This document shows, one piece after another, positions 17,488-26,034 of a DNA stretch of 64,000 nucleotides. Below the pieces are notes generated by a model. It did no database searches. It saw only the letters and a list, made by a program, of their open reading frames with translations, and was not told the DNA's origin. Position 1 is the stretch's first letter. Every line of letters begins with the position of its first letter. Position numbers and translations under genes: made by a program. Origin of the DNA: Agrobacterium tumefaciens (lineage in GTDB: Bacteria > Pseudomonadota > Alphaproteobacteria > Rhizobiales > Rhizobiaceae). The stretch covers positions 496,001 to 560,000 of the forward strand of contig NZ_CP039889.1 in assembly GCF_005221325.1 (NCBI RefSeq). Direction: 5' to 3'.

Positions 17488-18258
17488 TCAGTTCTTCCAG
17501 CCGGAGAAGCTTGCGTCTTCATCCTTGTGGAAGAAGCGCGATGCCGCCTCCGTGCGGTTGCGCACGTTCATTTTCTTATAGATGTTGCGAACGTGAACCT
17601 TGACCGTGTTCTCGGACAGATGCAGGCGATCAGCGATGATCTTGTTCTGCGTGCCCTTGCACAAAAGGTCGAGGATCTGCACTTCGCGTGTCGTCAGCGC
17701 CGCCGCTTCGCTCCTACCTGCGGCAAGGGCATCGGCGCGGTTGGCGATCACGGCATTGCTTTGAACGCTTTTGCCGCTGACGGACGGCGAATAAGGCGTG
17801 AGCTTGCCAAGAAGAGCGGCGGGAAAATGCTCTCCCCCCTTCATCAGCAGATCGACGGCGGCCATGAAGACATCGAGCCGGAGATTGAGCGGCAGCACGC
17901 CATCGATGACGCGCATCCCCACCAGCCGCTTCAGCGGCTCCTCGAATTTATCGATGGTTTCGACGACAAGTGCGATCGGCGCGTCGGGGTGCTTTTCCCG
18001 AACCTCCGAGAGAACGGTGTGAAGCCGTTCACCCGACATCCGGTAAGGCAAGACGAGGCGGACACTATTGCCGTAATCATCATCGATCTCCGCCGACGAC
18101 TTTATGCTCACCACCGCGAACGTGGGGAACTTTTTGCCCAACGCCTCCGTGAGGCACTCGGAAAACAGATCCGGGTCCGCTATGATCAATAAAGTTCCAT
18201 TTATAGGAGCAACGGCATTTTTTTGTTTTGCTGAATAATCTGACGTTCCCATGAACAT
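17488..18258 (-). CDS. LuxR/NarL-type transcriptional regulator with atypical receiver
   Basis: A 256-residue regulator. The C-terminal 60 residues are a classical LuxR HTH: LTTREVQILDLLCKGTQNK, then LSENTVKVHVRNIYKKMNV. The N-terminal half has a receiver-like pattern (LLIIADPDLFSECL..., MRVIDGVLPL), but I see no Asp at the expected phosphoacceptor position, where the strand reads RLVLPY. It may therefore act without phosphorylation. The start at 18258 has GGGAGG five bases upstream. It lies before the long intergenic region leading to the secretion operon and is the nearest candidate to control that operon or the uxs operon (inference). Confidence 0.85.
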   Translation of the reverse strand: MFMGTSDYSAKQKNAVAPINGTLLIIADPDLFSECLTEALGKKFPTFAVVSIKSSAEIDDDYGNSVRLVLPYRMSGERLHTVLSEVREKHPDAPIALVVETIDKFEEPLKRLVGMRVIDGVLPLNLRLDVFMAAVDLLMKGGEHFPAALLGKLTPYSPSVSGKSVQSNAVIANRADALAAGRSEAAALTTREVQILDLLCKGTQNKIIADRLHLSENTVKVHVRNIYKKMNVRNRTEAASRFFHKDEDASFSGWKN

Positions 18259-19169
18259 TGACGCCTCCCTAAAGCGCTTACGCATTACTTTCTTTTTGGT
18301 TGTGCAGTCTGTCGTCCGTCGGGCCTCCCCCTGGATACTTAGGGGCTTTTTCCCACCTCAGGCCATGTCAACTATCATTAATTACCCGTTAATTAACGCA
18401 AGCTAATACGAAAAGCTGTGTAAATAAATGGCCCAAACGGGTTATTTTTTACAATTGACATACAAAACAGGTTACAGCGAGATAGAATCATTCATCCCGG
18501 AACCGCTGCAAAAACAAACACATCGGAAAAGCTTTCGCTGTGGTTTTGCAATCCGGTAAAATATAACTTTTAGTTGATATCCATTTACATAGCTCGTCGG
18601 CGAACGACGTCCGAAGCTGTTTCTTTTTGGGATGCGGGCGCTTTCCCGCCGAAATAAACCATGTTTTCAGAAACAGCCGTCCTGCCCTGCCCAAACAGGC
18701 TTTCTTTGCCTCCGACTTGACGAACAGCCCCCTATCACCGCCCCGGCGACATATATATTCGGAGTAAAACGCCGATGTGTTTAGCCCGAATTGATATCTA
18801 GGAAGCGCAATTTTTCTGCGGCACAGTCTGACCGTCGCTCAACGGCGACCGATGAAAAGACATTGCCGGCTTTAACGTGTGTTTGAAAACGCCGGTCCCT
18901 TTTCAAGAAACATGCAAGCAAAAAAAGACGAAGCCACCGCGCTCCCCTTTGGAGCGAGGAACGGATTTGTGCGCCTTTTTACCGAGTAGCGCACAAAGGG
19001 CTGAACGACGAGAGCCCGGTCACGGGCCGATACCGAGCCGCAGATGATGCGTACCGAGTGCATCTGCAAATATCAATCCATATGTGCGACCGGAGCAAGC
19101 GCGAAAAAATCCCGTTTGAGATGAGAGGGATTTCGAAAGCTGCTCCGAGCTTTTTCGGAGGAAATCGAA
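18259..19169. promoter_or_regulatory. Long intergenic region upstream of the secreted-protein operon
   Basis: 911 bases without a gene I can support. Open frames here are short, lack ribosome sites and resemble nothing. It must hold the divergent promoters of the LuxR-type gene and the plus-strand operon. It contains a perfect 7-bp inverted repeat at 18378-18396 and a TTGACA at 18455-18460 without a well-placed partner hexamer. Just before the next gene a possible leader hairpin lies at 19136-19160. A small RNA or long leader would fit but is not shown. Confidence 0.5.
18378..18396. promoter_or_regulatory. Palindromic operator-like site
   Basis: TTAATTA, five spacer bases CCCGT, then TAATTAA: a perfect 7-bp inverted repeat about 120 bases upstream of the LuxR-type gene start. 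A related ACGGGTTATTTTTT occurs near 18437. The binding protein is unknown. Confidence 0.35.
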
Positions 19170-20135
19170 ATGGGTTACAATCCACAGCCAGCTGGCGACG
19201 ACATCACCAAGATCGGCGCGCTTTCCGAGGGTTTTGCCAACACCTCGACCAATGACGCCAAGGTTGAAGACAGCAATGTCGGCACCGCAAATGGCGAAAA
19301 CCGCAACAACGACAACAGCGACAACAGCACCAACACGGATGTCGATATCGACGCCAAGGTGGACGTCGCTGTGGGCAATGGTGACAATCGCGACAACGAC
19401 TATGACTGGAGCTATGACAGCAAGTCGTACAGCGATAACGACACGACGACCAAGACCAGCACTGAAACCAATACCGACATCAAGACCGATTACGACTGGA
19501 GCTACGAAAGCAAGTCGTACAGCGACAACGACACCAATGTGAAGACGGTCACGGATACGGACAACAAGACGTTCTCCTATTCCGACAACGACACCTCCAC
19601 CAAGACCACGACGACCTCCGACAGCTTCAATTCCGCTGACAGTTTCTACAAGTCGGATGACGACTTCGGGAACATCACCGGCGTCAAGGATGTCGGCAAT
19701 CTCGGCATCGCCGGTGGGGATCTCACCTTCAACCTGGGTGACGACTTCTCCTTCACCCTCGACGTCGACAATATCCTCAACTCCTCGCTGAATGGCGATG
19801 GCAACGACACTGGCTTCAGCATGGTACAGGCCAACCACCTGGCCGATCAGGATGTCGCCTATGACATCAAGATGCAGAACGGTGGCGCTGAAAACCACCT
19901 GAGCGCCAATGCAGGCGACGCCTATGGCGCCGAAGGCATCGACGGCAAGGGATGGGACCTCAAGGCCGGCGACGACGCAGCAGGTACCAGCACTGCAGAT
20001 GCATCGGCAATCCTTGCAAATTCCGGCTTCCATCTGGAACTGGTGCAGGGCGCCAACATGCTCTCCAATGCCGTTGATGTCACGATCACAGGCGGTAACT
20101 CGCATGTGTCCGATGTCGGTGAAGATCACTCCTGA
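19170..20135 (+). CDS. Asp/Asn/Thr-rich repetitive protein, probable type I secretion substrate
   Basis: A 321-residue, highly acidic, low-complexity protein with no Cys and no signal peptide. A 15-residue unit YDWSYDSKSYSDNDT occurs at residues 78-92 and again (Asp to Glu) at 108-122. A shorter third copy, FSYSDNDT, lies at 135-142. The C-terminal half is less repetitive, with VQANHLADQDVA (219-230) echoed by VQGANMLSNAVDV (292-304). The start has a strong GGAGGAAATCGAA ribosome site. It is followed by another large acidic protein and by ABC/HlyD secretion genes. Absence of a Sec signal, the acidic repeats and the adjacent exporter suggest it is secreted by that type I system to the cell surface or medium. 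No enzyme motif is seen. Confidence 0.75.
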   Translation: MGYNPQPAGDDITKIGALSEGFANTSTNDAKVEDSNVGTANGENRNNDNSDNSTNTDVDIDAKVDVAVGNGDNRDNDYDWSYDSKSYSDNDTTTKTSTETNTDIKTDYDWSYESKSYSDNDTNVKTVTDTDNKTFSYSDNDTSTKTTTTSDSFNSADSFYKSDDDFGNITGVKDVGNLGIAGGDLTFNLGDDFSFTLDVDNILNSSLNGDGNDTGFSMVQANHLADQDVAYDIKMQNGGAENHLSANAGDAYGAEGIDGKGWDLKAGDDAAGTSTADASAILANSGFHLELVQGANMLSNAVDVTITGGNSHVSDVGEDHS

Positions 20136-20158
20136 TAGTCACCTCTCTACGAAAAGAG

Positions 20159-20182
20159 CTGCACCGGCACCCGCCGGTGCAG
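20159..20182 (+). terminator. Intercistronic hairpin
   Basis: CTGCACCGGC (20159-20168) and GCCGGTGCAG (20173-20182) form a perfect 10-bp stem with a 4-base loop, 23 bases after the stop of the repetitive protein. No T-run follows. It may be a partial terminator or an RNA-stabilising element that raises expression of the first gene over the exporter genes. Confidence 0.5.
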
Positions 20183-20283
20183 TTCGCGGTTAAAAGACCT
20201 GACTTGGCGAAATGAAGCACCGCCTCTGAGATGTGTGCCCGCCACTCCAAGGTCCTGCCGCGATGATCAGGGAGGGACCTGCA

Positions 20284-22305
20284 ATGTCTATCGACAGAAT
20301 TTCAGACATGATCGCGCATTTCATCGGCCTGTTCGACACGGTGATCGAGGAAGCGCGTCTGAGAAGCAACTACAGCGAAGGCCCGGCGCATTCCAATCCG
20401 GACCGTCTGCCGGACGATGAAGCCGCAAAGCTTCTCGACAAAAACTACGACGTTCCGCTTGAGGATTACGATCCCGGCGTCAAATATCGCGCCGGCTATT
20501 ATGATTTCGATTATCTGCAACCGCATTTCGCGCGCATGGTCGAACACGACATGCAGCAGCTTGCAAATGCGATACCCGTCGATATTTCCGCCGCCAACTT
20601 CCGTTTTCCAGGTCGTCTCTCCTTCGAGGACGAGCGCGAACTGGTGATCCATACGGGCCCCGGCTCAGTGATCGCCCATGCCGCACAAGTCAATATCCTT
20701 CAGGATGACGACTATCTGAACATGACTGACGGTCCCAATGTGGCCCGCGACACGAGTTTCGTGACCGCACGCACCGTCGAGTTCTACAATGAAGCGTCCG
20801 TCTTCACGCCTTTTGCCGGTTTCCAGCGCACCGACAGTTACGACGCACTGCAGGCGCTCGCCAAATCCGCACATGATTACATCGACCACGCCCGCGAAAA
20901 CGACGTGACCTCGCTCGGCACCGGTGCCGACCAGGATTTCGTTCTGGCGGGTAACGATATCAACGGCCTCTACATCAACGGCGTTGCAGCCAGCGAAAAG
21001 CCTGTTCTTGACGACTACATGCCCGATCGCGGTATCGCCAAGCCACCGGAAGAGCCGGAAAAGAGCGATGTGCCGCTGCATGAGGACAGCCCTGCCGGCA
21101 ACAGCCTTGATGTGGCCGCAGGCGCCAATGTCGTCGCCAACATCGCCACGCTGGTCAATACCGGCGTCATGACCTCAGTGACCGCGGTCATGGGCGACTA
21201 TCACCAGATCGACGCTATCACCCAAGCCTATATCTATAGCGACCGGGACGAGATTTCGTCCGTCTTCACCCGCTCCGAAGATCAGGCCGAAACAGCCGCC
21301 TATAATATCGCCAGCTTCCAGCGCAGCATCTATCCCGGCGCGGAAAATGCCGCAGCGGACAGCCATGAGACGGGTGAACCGCCAATATTCCCAACGGCCT
21401 GGCGTGTCAGCGTGCTGGAGGGGGATGTCTCCTTCGTCCACTGGATCGAGCAGTACCAGTTCGTCAGCGACAACGACACGATGACGATCACCACTTCAGG
21501 CGCGAGCGTCAGCCTGCTGACGGGGGGCAATGCCGCCCTCAACATCGCCAATTTCCTCGGCATCGGCATGCAATACGATCTGATCATCGTCGGCGGCAAT
21601 GTGCTCGACATGAACCTCATCAGCCAGATCGCCGTGCTTTATGACAATGACTGGGCACGCGCCAATTCCAATGCGCCTGATGGCGCCACCATTCAATCCG
21701 GTAACAACCTGCTCTGGAATGACGCCTCGATTCACAATGTCGGCGGCAACGACCGGTTCGAGACCATGCCGGATTACATGCAGCAGACGGTGAACGCGAT
21801 CAACGAGCGTGACCCCAATATGCCCAATGCGCTGGCTCATGACGCGAACTTTGCCGGCTATGAGGGACTGAACGTCCTCTACATCACTGGCAACCTTTAT
21901 GACGTCAGCATCATCAAACAGGTCAGCGTACTCGGCGATTCCGATGACGTGACCCAGGCCGCGGCAAAGGTTCTCGAAAACAACGACGATGCCACCGTTC
22001 ATATCGATACCGGCAGCAACGCCGTGATCAATCTGGCGCAGATAATCGATTACGACAGTTTCGGCTCCACCACCTATGTCGCCGGCGGCGTCTATTCCGA
22101 TGCGATACTGATACAGGGCGGCATCATCGAAAACGATACGTCGCAGCCCGCCCAGCCGGGCCAGTTGGCCAATGAGGTCATCGCATTTCTGCACGACGAC
22201 CCCGCAACCATCGAAAACGAATCCAATGGCGTCATCAATGCCGGTCACGACATGTCGTGGTCGAACGCCCATTCATCCGACGTCATGCAAGCGGTCACCG
22301 CATAG
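20284..22305 (+). CDS. Large acidic repeat protein, probable type I secretion substrate
   Basis: A 673-residue acidic protein with no Cys or signal peptide. I find a degenerate unit of about 45 residues repeated near 278-324, 413-459, 523-556 and 576-620: a GxNxxxNIAxL strand/helix part followed by GN-x-hydrophobic-D and IxQxxVLYDND (for example NLISQIAVLYDND and VSIIKQVSVLGDSDD). An N-terminal region (1-120) is non-repetitive. The start at 20284 has GGGAGGG seven to eight bases upstream. The extra upstream frame is discarded. Position directly before the ABC and HlyD genes suggests it is exported by them. I cannot assign an activity. A Ca-binding or adhesive role is only a possibility. Confidence 0.75.
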   Translation: MSIDRISDMIAHFIGLFDTVIEEARLRSNYSEGPAHSNPDRLPDDEAAKLLDKNYDVPLEDYDPGVKYRAGYYDFDYLQPHFARMVEHDMQQLANAIPVDISAANFRFPGRLSFEDERELVIHTGPGSVIAHAAQVNILQDDDYLNMTDGPNVARDTSFVTARTVEFYNEASVFTPFAGFQRTDSYDALQALAKSAHDYIDHARENDVTSLGTGADQDFVLAGNDINGLYINGVAASEKPVLDDYMPDRGIAKPPEEPEKSDVPLHEDSPAGNSLDVAAGANVVANIATLVNTGVMTSVTAVMGDYHQIDAITQAYIYSDRDEISSVFTRSEDQAETAAYNIASFQRSIYPGAENAAADSHETGEPPIFPTAWRVSVLEGDVSFVHWIEQYQFVSDNDTMTITTSGASVSLLTGGNAALNIANFLGIGMQYDLIIVGGNVLDMNLISQIAVLYDNDWARANSNAPDGATIQSGNNLLWNDASIHNVGGNDRFETMPDYMQQTVNAINERDPNMPNALAHDANFAGYEGLNVLYITGNLYDVSIIKQVSVLGDSDDVTQAAAKVLENNDDATVHIDTGSNAVINLAQIIDYDSFGSTTYVAGGVYSDAILIQGGIIENDTSQPAQPGQLANEVIAFLHDDPATIENESNGVINAGHDMSWSNAHSSDVMQAVTA

Positions 22306-22373
22306 GTTTTGCCGGCGGCAATGCTGCCAGCAAAACCGCAGATGCCGCAAGATCATCGAGGGGACCGATATAA

Positions 22374-24584
22374 ATGGATCATATTTCAAGAAAAACCATT
22401 GCCGACGGACGTTCGCTCGACTTGCCGCTGGATCAAGAGGCAGAAGACAGCAAACTGACGGACGCCTGTATTTCAGCCATCAATGAAGCCGTTGAGAACC
22501 TGCGCCAATTGTCCGGCGCGGATGAACCGTCAAAGGCAGCGGTGCCCGTCGCCGCGACTACACCGCCACAGACCTCCCAGACGACCATTCAGTCCCCGCA
22601 GATGCGGGATGTTCCGCCGATAGAGCCCGAGGCCCGACCGGGCCGGCAACCCGAGCCAACCCCGGAACCGGCAGCAAAGACCGACAATACGGAACTGAAA
22701 ACTGCGCCCGATCTACCTTTCGTCAAAACCATCGACAATAATGACGGGCCGATCCGCGAAAATGAGCGCAGGCCCGTTACCGGCGGCGGTGGCGGCGGAA
22801 AGGAGCCGGAGGATCATGGCGGCGGTGGTGGCGGCGGCGGTGGAAGCCATAGCGGCTTCCATAAGCGCAGCGAACCGATCAATTTCGCCGCAAGTCTCGC
22901 CAAGGGTATCGCTGCGGTCAGACGAAACATGGTGGTGGTGATGCTGTTCACCGTCGCCATCAACATCCTGCTGCTCGCCATACCGCTTTATCTGTTCCAG
23001 ATTTCCGACCGGGTTCTGACCAGCCGCTCCATGGACACGCTTGTCATGCTGACAGTCGCCGTTCTCGGCGCGGTTCTGCTGCAGGCCTTCATGGATGCCA
23101 TTCGCCGCTTCATCCTGATGCGCACCGCCGTCGAGCTCGAAGTGCAGCTCGGGGCACCGATCCTGTCTGCGGCCGCCCGCGCCTCGCTCCACGGCAGCGG
23201 CAAGGATTACCAGACATTGCAGGACCTTCAGCAGCTGCGTTCCTTCCTGACATCGGGAACCCTGATCGCCTTTCTCGACGCACCGCTGATGCCGCTCTTC
23301 ATCGTGGTTGTCTATCTCGTCCACCCGCATCTCGGCATCATCATCATGGTTTGCTGCGTGGTGCTTTTCGGCATTGCCTGGCTCAACCAGCGCTTCACTG
23401 CACGACAGTTCTCCGAAGCCTCGGGCTATCTCAGCCGCGCCAATTTCCACCTCGATTCCATGTCGCGCAATTCGCAGATCATCAATGCGCTCGCCATGAT
23501 CCCTGAAGCCGTGAAGATGTGGGGTCGTGAAACCGCTGGTTCCCTGAAATCCCATGTGGCTGCGCAGGACCGCAACATCATGTTCTCGGGCGTTTCCAAG
23601 GCAGCGCGCATGGTCACCCAGATAGCGCTTTTAGGCTGGGGTGCGCATCTGTCGCTATCAGGCGAACTGACGGGCGGCATGGTCATCGCAGCCTCCATCA
23701 TTTCCGGCCGGGCCCTCGCCCCCATCGAAGGCGCAATCGAAGGCTGGCATCAGTTCAACAAATCCGCCGCCGCCTATGGCCGCATCAAGCAGCTTCTCAT
23801 CAATTCGCCGCTCAACTTCCCTCGCCTGCGTCTGCCCAATCCGGAAGGGCGTCTCGATGTGGAGCGCATCCTTTTCGTGCCCCCGCCGCAGAAGAAGGTG
23901 ATTTTGAACGGGATTTCCTTTTCGCTGAAAAAGGGGGAATCGCTCGCCATCATCGGCAATTCCGGCTCCGGCAAGACGACGCTCGGCAAGATGCTGGTGG
24001 GTTCCATCCTACCCACCTCAGGCAATGTCCGTCTCGACCTCATGGATCTGCGCAATTGGGATCAGCGGCAATTCGGCGAAAGCATCGGTTATCTGCCGCA
24101 GGATGTGCAGCTTTTCCCCGGCACCATCAAGGCCAATATCTGCCGTATGCGCGACGATATCGAGGACCGGCAGATTTACGAAGCTGCGGTGCTGGCCGAC
24201 GTCCACGAGTTGATCGCCGGTTTCCCGCAGGGTTATGAGACCGTCGTCGCCGCCGATGGCGCGCCGCTTTCCGGCGGCCAGAAACAGCGCATCGCGCTTG
24301 CCCGCGCCTTCTTCGGCGATCCCAAATTCGTGGTGCTGGACGAGCCGAACTCCAACCTCGATACGCAGGGCGAACAGGCACTGGCCAAGGCGCTGCTGCA
24401 CGCCAAGAAACAGGGCATCACGACAGTCACCATCACCCAGCGACCGGCGCTCCTGCAATGCGTCGACAAGATCATGGTGCTGAAGGACGGATCGGTCGCC
24501 ATGTTCGGCGAAAGGATGGACGTGCTGAAGGCGCTTTCCGGCAATGGCCGCCCGGCCAGCCAGTCGCCGCAGATCGAGGGTTGA
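22374..24584 (+). CDS. Type I secretion ABC transporter (permease-ATPase) with long N-terminal extension
   Basis: A 736-residue inner-membrane protein of the PrtD/PrsD type. Residues 1-170 form an unusual soluble extension that is Pro-rich and then Gly-rich (blocks of 6 and 9 Gly near 137-157). The membrane domain (about 185-450) is followed by the ATPase: Walker A GNSGSGKTT (528-536), Q-loop YLPQD (Gln576), signature LSGGQ (632-636), Walker B FVVLDEP (652-658). The H-loop His is replaced by Gln689 (TITQRP). It forms the exporter with the downstream HlyD-type adaptor, and the two acidic proteins upstream are the likely cargo. The TolC-like outer-membrane partner is not in the window. Confidence 0.92.
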   Translation: MDHISRKTIADGRSLDLPLDQEAEDSKLTDACISAINEAVENLRQLSGADEPSKAAVPVAATTPPQTSQTTIQSPQMRDVPPIEPEARPGRQPEPTPEPAAKTDNTELKTAPDLPFVKTIDNNDGPIRENERRPVTGGGGGGKEPEDHGGGGGGGGGSHSGFHKRSEPINFAASLAKGIAAVRRNMVVVMLFTVAINILLLAIPLYLFQISDRVLTSRSMDTLVMLTVAVLGAVLLQAFMDAIRRFILMRTAVELEVQLGAPILSAAARASLHGSGKDYQTLQDLQQLRSFLTSGTLIAFLDAPLMPLFIVVVYLVHPHLGIIIMVCCVVLFGIAWLNQRFTARQFSEASGYLSRANFHLDSMSRNSQIINALAMIPEAVKMWGRETAGSLKSHVAAQDRNIMFSGVSKAARMVTQIALLGWGAHLSLSGELTGGMVIAASIISGRALAPIEGAIEGWHQFNKSAAAYGRIKQLLINSPLNFPRLRLPNPEGRLDVERILFVPPPQKKVILNGISFSLKKGESLAIIGNSGSGKTTLGKMLVGSILPTSGNVRLDLMDLRNWDQRQFGESIGYLPQDVQLFPGTIKANICRMRDDIEDRQIYEAAVLADVHELIAGFPQGYETVVAADGAPLSGGQKQRIALARAFFGDPKFVVLDEPNSNLDTQGEQALAKALLHAKKQGITTVTITQRPALLQCVDKIMVLKDGSVAMFGERMDVLKALSGNGRPASQSPQIEG

Positions 24585-24592
24585 GGATCATC

Positions 24593-25951
24593 ATGTTCAA
24601 GAAGAAAAACGCCATCGCCGAAATCAAACCCCAGGGCCAGCTGGAATGGTACAGCGAAGTGCCGCGCTCGATACGGCTGCACAGCTCAATCGGTCTTGCG
24701 GTGCTGCTCGCCTCTTTCGGCGGTTTCGGATATTGGGCCGGCACCGCGCCGCTCTCCTCCGCCATCATCGCCCAGGGCAGCTTCGTCGCCACCGGTAACA
24801 ACAAGGTGGTCCAGCATCTGGAAGGCGGCATCATCAAGGAAATGATGGTCAGCGAGGGCGACACGGTCAAGGTCGGAGACGTTCTTCTGACCCTCGACAA
24901 GACGACGGCGCTTGCCAATGAACGCATGTTCCAATTGAGGCGCCTTCGCCTCGAAACCATCGTCACGCGCCTGCGCGCCGAAGCCCAGGGCGAAAAGAGC
25001 TTCAAGGTGCCCGAGATCGTCATGAAGGAAGCGAGCGATCCCGATATCAAATCCATCATCCAGAGCCAGAACGTCGTGTTCCACAGCAAGCTCGTCAAGC
25101 TGGAAGAACAGTTGAATCTGATCAACAAGAACATCAAGTCGCTGGAGTTTCGCTTTGCGGGCTATGACGGGCAGAAACAGTCCTTCGACCGGCAACTGGC
25201 GCTTTTGACCCAGGAACGGGATTCCAAGGAAAGGCTCGCCAAGGATGGCGTCATCCGCAAGACCGACATGCTGGCGCTCGAACGCGCCATTGCCGACGCC
25301 ATGGGCGATATCGCCCGGCTGACCGGGGAAATGAACCAGAGCGAGGCGGAAATCGCCAAATTCAACCAGGAAGCAGTCATTGCCGTCAATGCCAACAAGC
25401 AGGCGGCACTGGACGCGCTGGAGATCGCGGAATCCGATCTCGACAGCGTGCGCGAACAGGTGCGCGGCGCAGCCGAAGTGCTGGAACGCACCGTCATCCG
25501 CTCCCCCGTCAACGGCACCGTGGTGCGCGCCTATTACCATACGCCGGGCGGCGTCATCACGACGGGCAAGCCGATCATGGAAATCCTGCCGGCCCATGTT
25601 CCCCTGATTCTGGAAGCGCAGGTGCTCAGAACCTCCATCGACCAGTTGCATGAGGGCCAGACCGCCGCAATTCGCCTCTCCGCGCTCAACCGCCGCACCA
25701 CGCCGGTTCTGAACGGCAAGGTGTTTTATGTTTCGGCAGACAGTATCGAGGAAAATGCCGGTCTTCAGGTGAAAGACGTCTATATCGTGCGCGTGCAGAT
25801 CTCCGACGAGGAAATCGCCAAGGTGCATAATTTCCACCCCGTGCCCGGCATGCCGGCCGACGTTCTCATCCAGACTTCGGAGCGGACTTTCTTCGAATAT
25901 CTGACCAAGCCGATCGCCGACAGCATGTCGCGCGCCTTCAAGGAAAGATGA
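24593..25951 (+). CDS. HlyD-family membrane fusion protein of type I secretion system
   Basis: A 452-residue adaptor with one N-terminal membrane helix (about 32-52, LAVLLASFGGFGYWAG), a lipoyl/barrel segment (GGIIKEMMVSEGDTVKVGDVL), long coiled-coil helices (about 150-300) and the C-terminal HlyD signature region RSPVNGTV...PGGVITTGKPIMEILP. It links the inner-membrane ABC protein to an outer-membrane TolC-type channel. The start at 24593 follows GAGGATCATC and lies eight bases after the ABC stop. The longer open frame inside the ABC gene is discarded. PrsE/PrtE-like proteins have the same length. Confidence 0.93.
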   Translation: MFKKKNAIAEIKPQGQLEWYSEVPRSIRLHSSIGLAVLLASFGGFGYWAGTAPLSSAIIAQGSFVATGNNKVVQHLEGGIIKEMMVSEGDTVKVGDVLLTLDKTTALANERMFQLRRLRLETIVTRLRAEAQGEKSFKVPEIVMKEASDPDIKSIIQSQNVVFHSKLVKLEEQLNLINKNIKSLEFRFAGYDGQKQSFDRQLALLTQERDSKERLAKDGVIRKTDMLALERAIADAMGDIARLTGEMNQSEAEIAKFNQEAVIAVNANKQAALDALEIAESDLDSVREQVRGAAEVLERTVIRSPVNGTVVRAYYHTPGGVITTGKPIMEILPAHVPLILEAQVLRTSIDQLHEGQTAAIRLSALNRRTTPVLNGKVFYVSADSIEENAGLQVKDVYIVRVQISDEEIAKVHNFHPVPGMPADVLIQTSERTFFEYLTKPIADSMSRAFKER

Positions 25952-26034
25952 AGAAATAACAGCGGCGTAATACTGTCATTCCCGGATAGGTCGACATATA
26001 ATATCGGTCTATTCGTCAGGGCGGGAGAAGCGGC

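Noticed and set aside
18488..19069. Two short minus-strand frames in the 0.9-kb intergenic region
   Set aside because: No ribosome site and basic, unstructured composition; more likely leader or promoter sequence.
19020..20129. 369-residue Val/Ile-rich frame opposite the repeat-protein gene
   Set aside because: The apparent hydrophobicity comes from reading Asp/Asn codons in reverse. The plus strand has a strong ribosome site and repeats.
22785..22846. GGC/GGT-rich simple repeat
   Set aside because: It encodes the poly-Gly part of the exporter extension and stays in frame, so it is treated as coding rather than as a separate repeat element.
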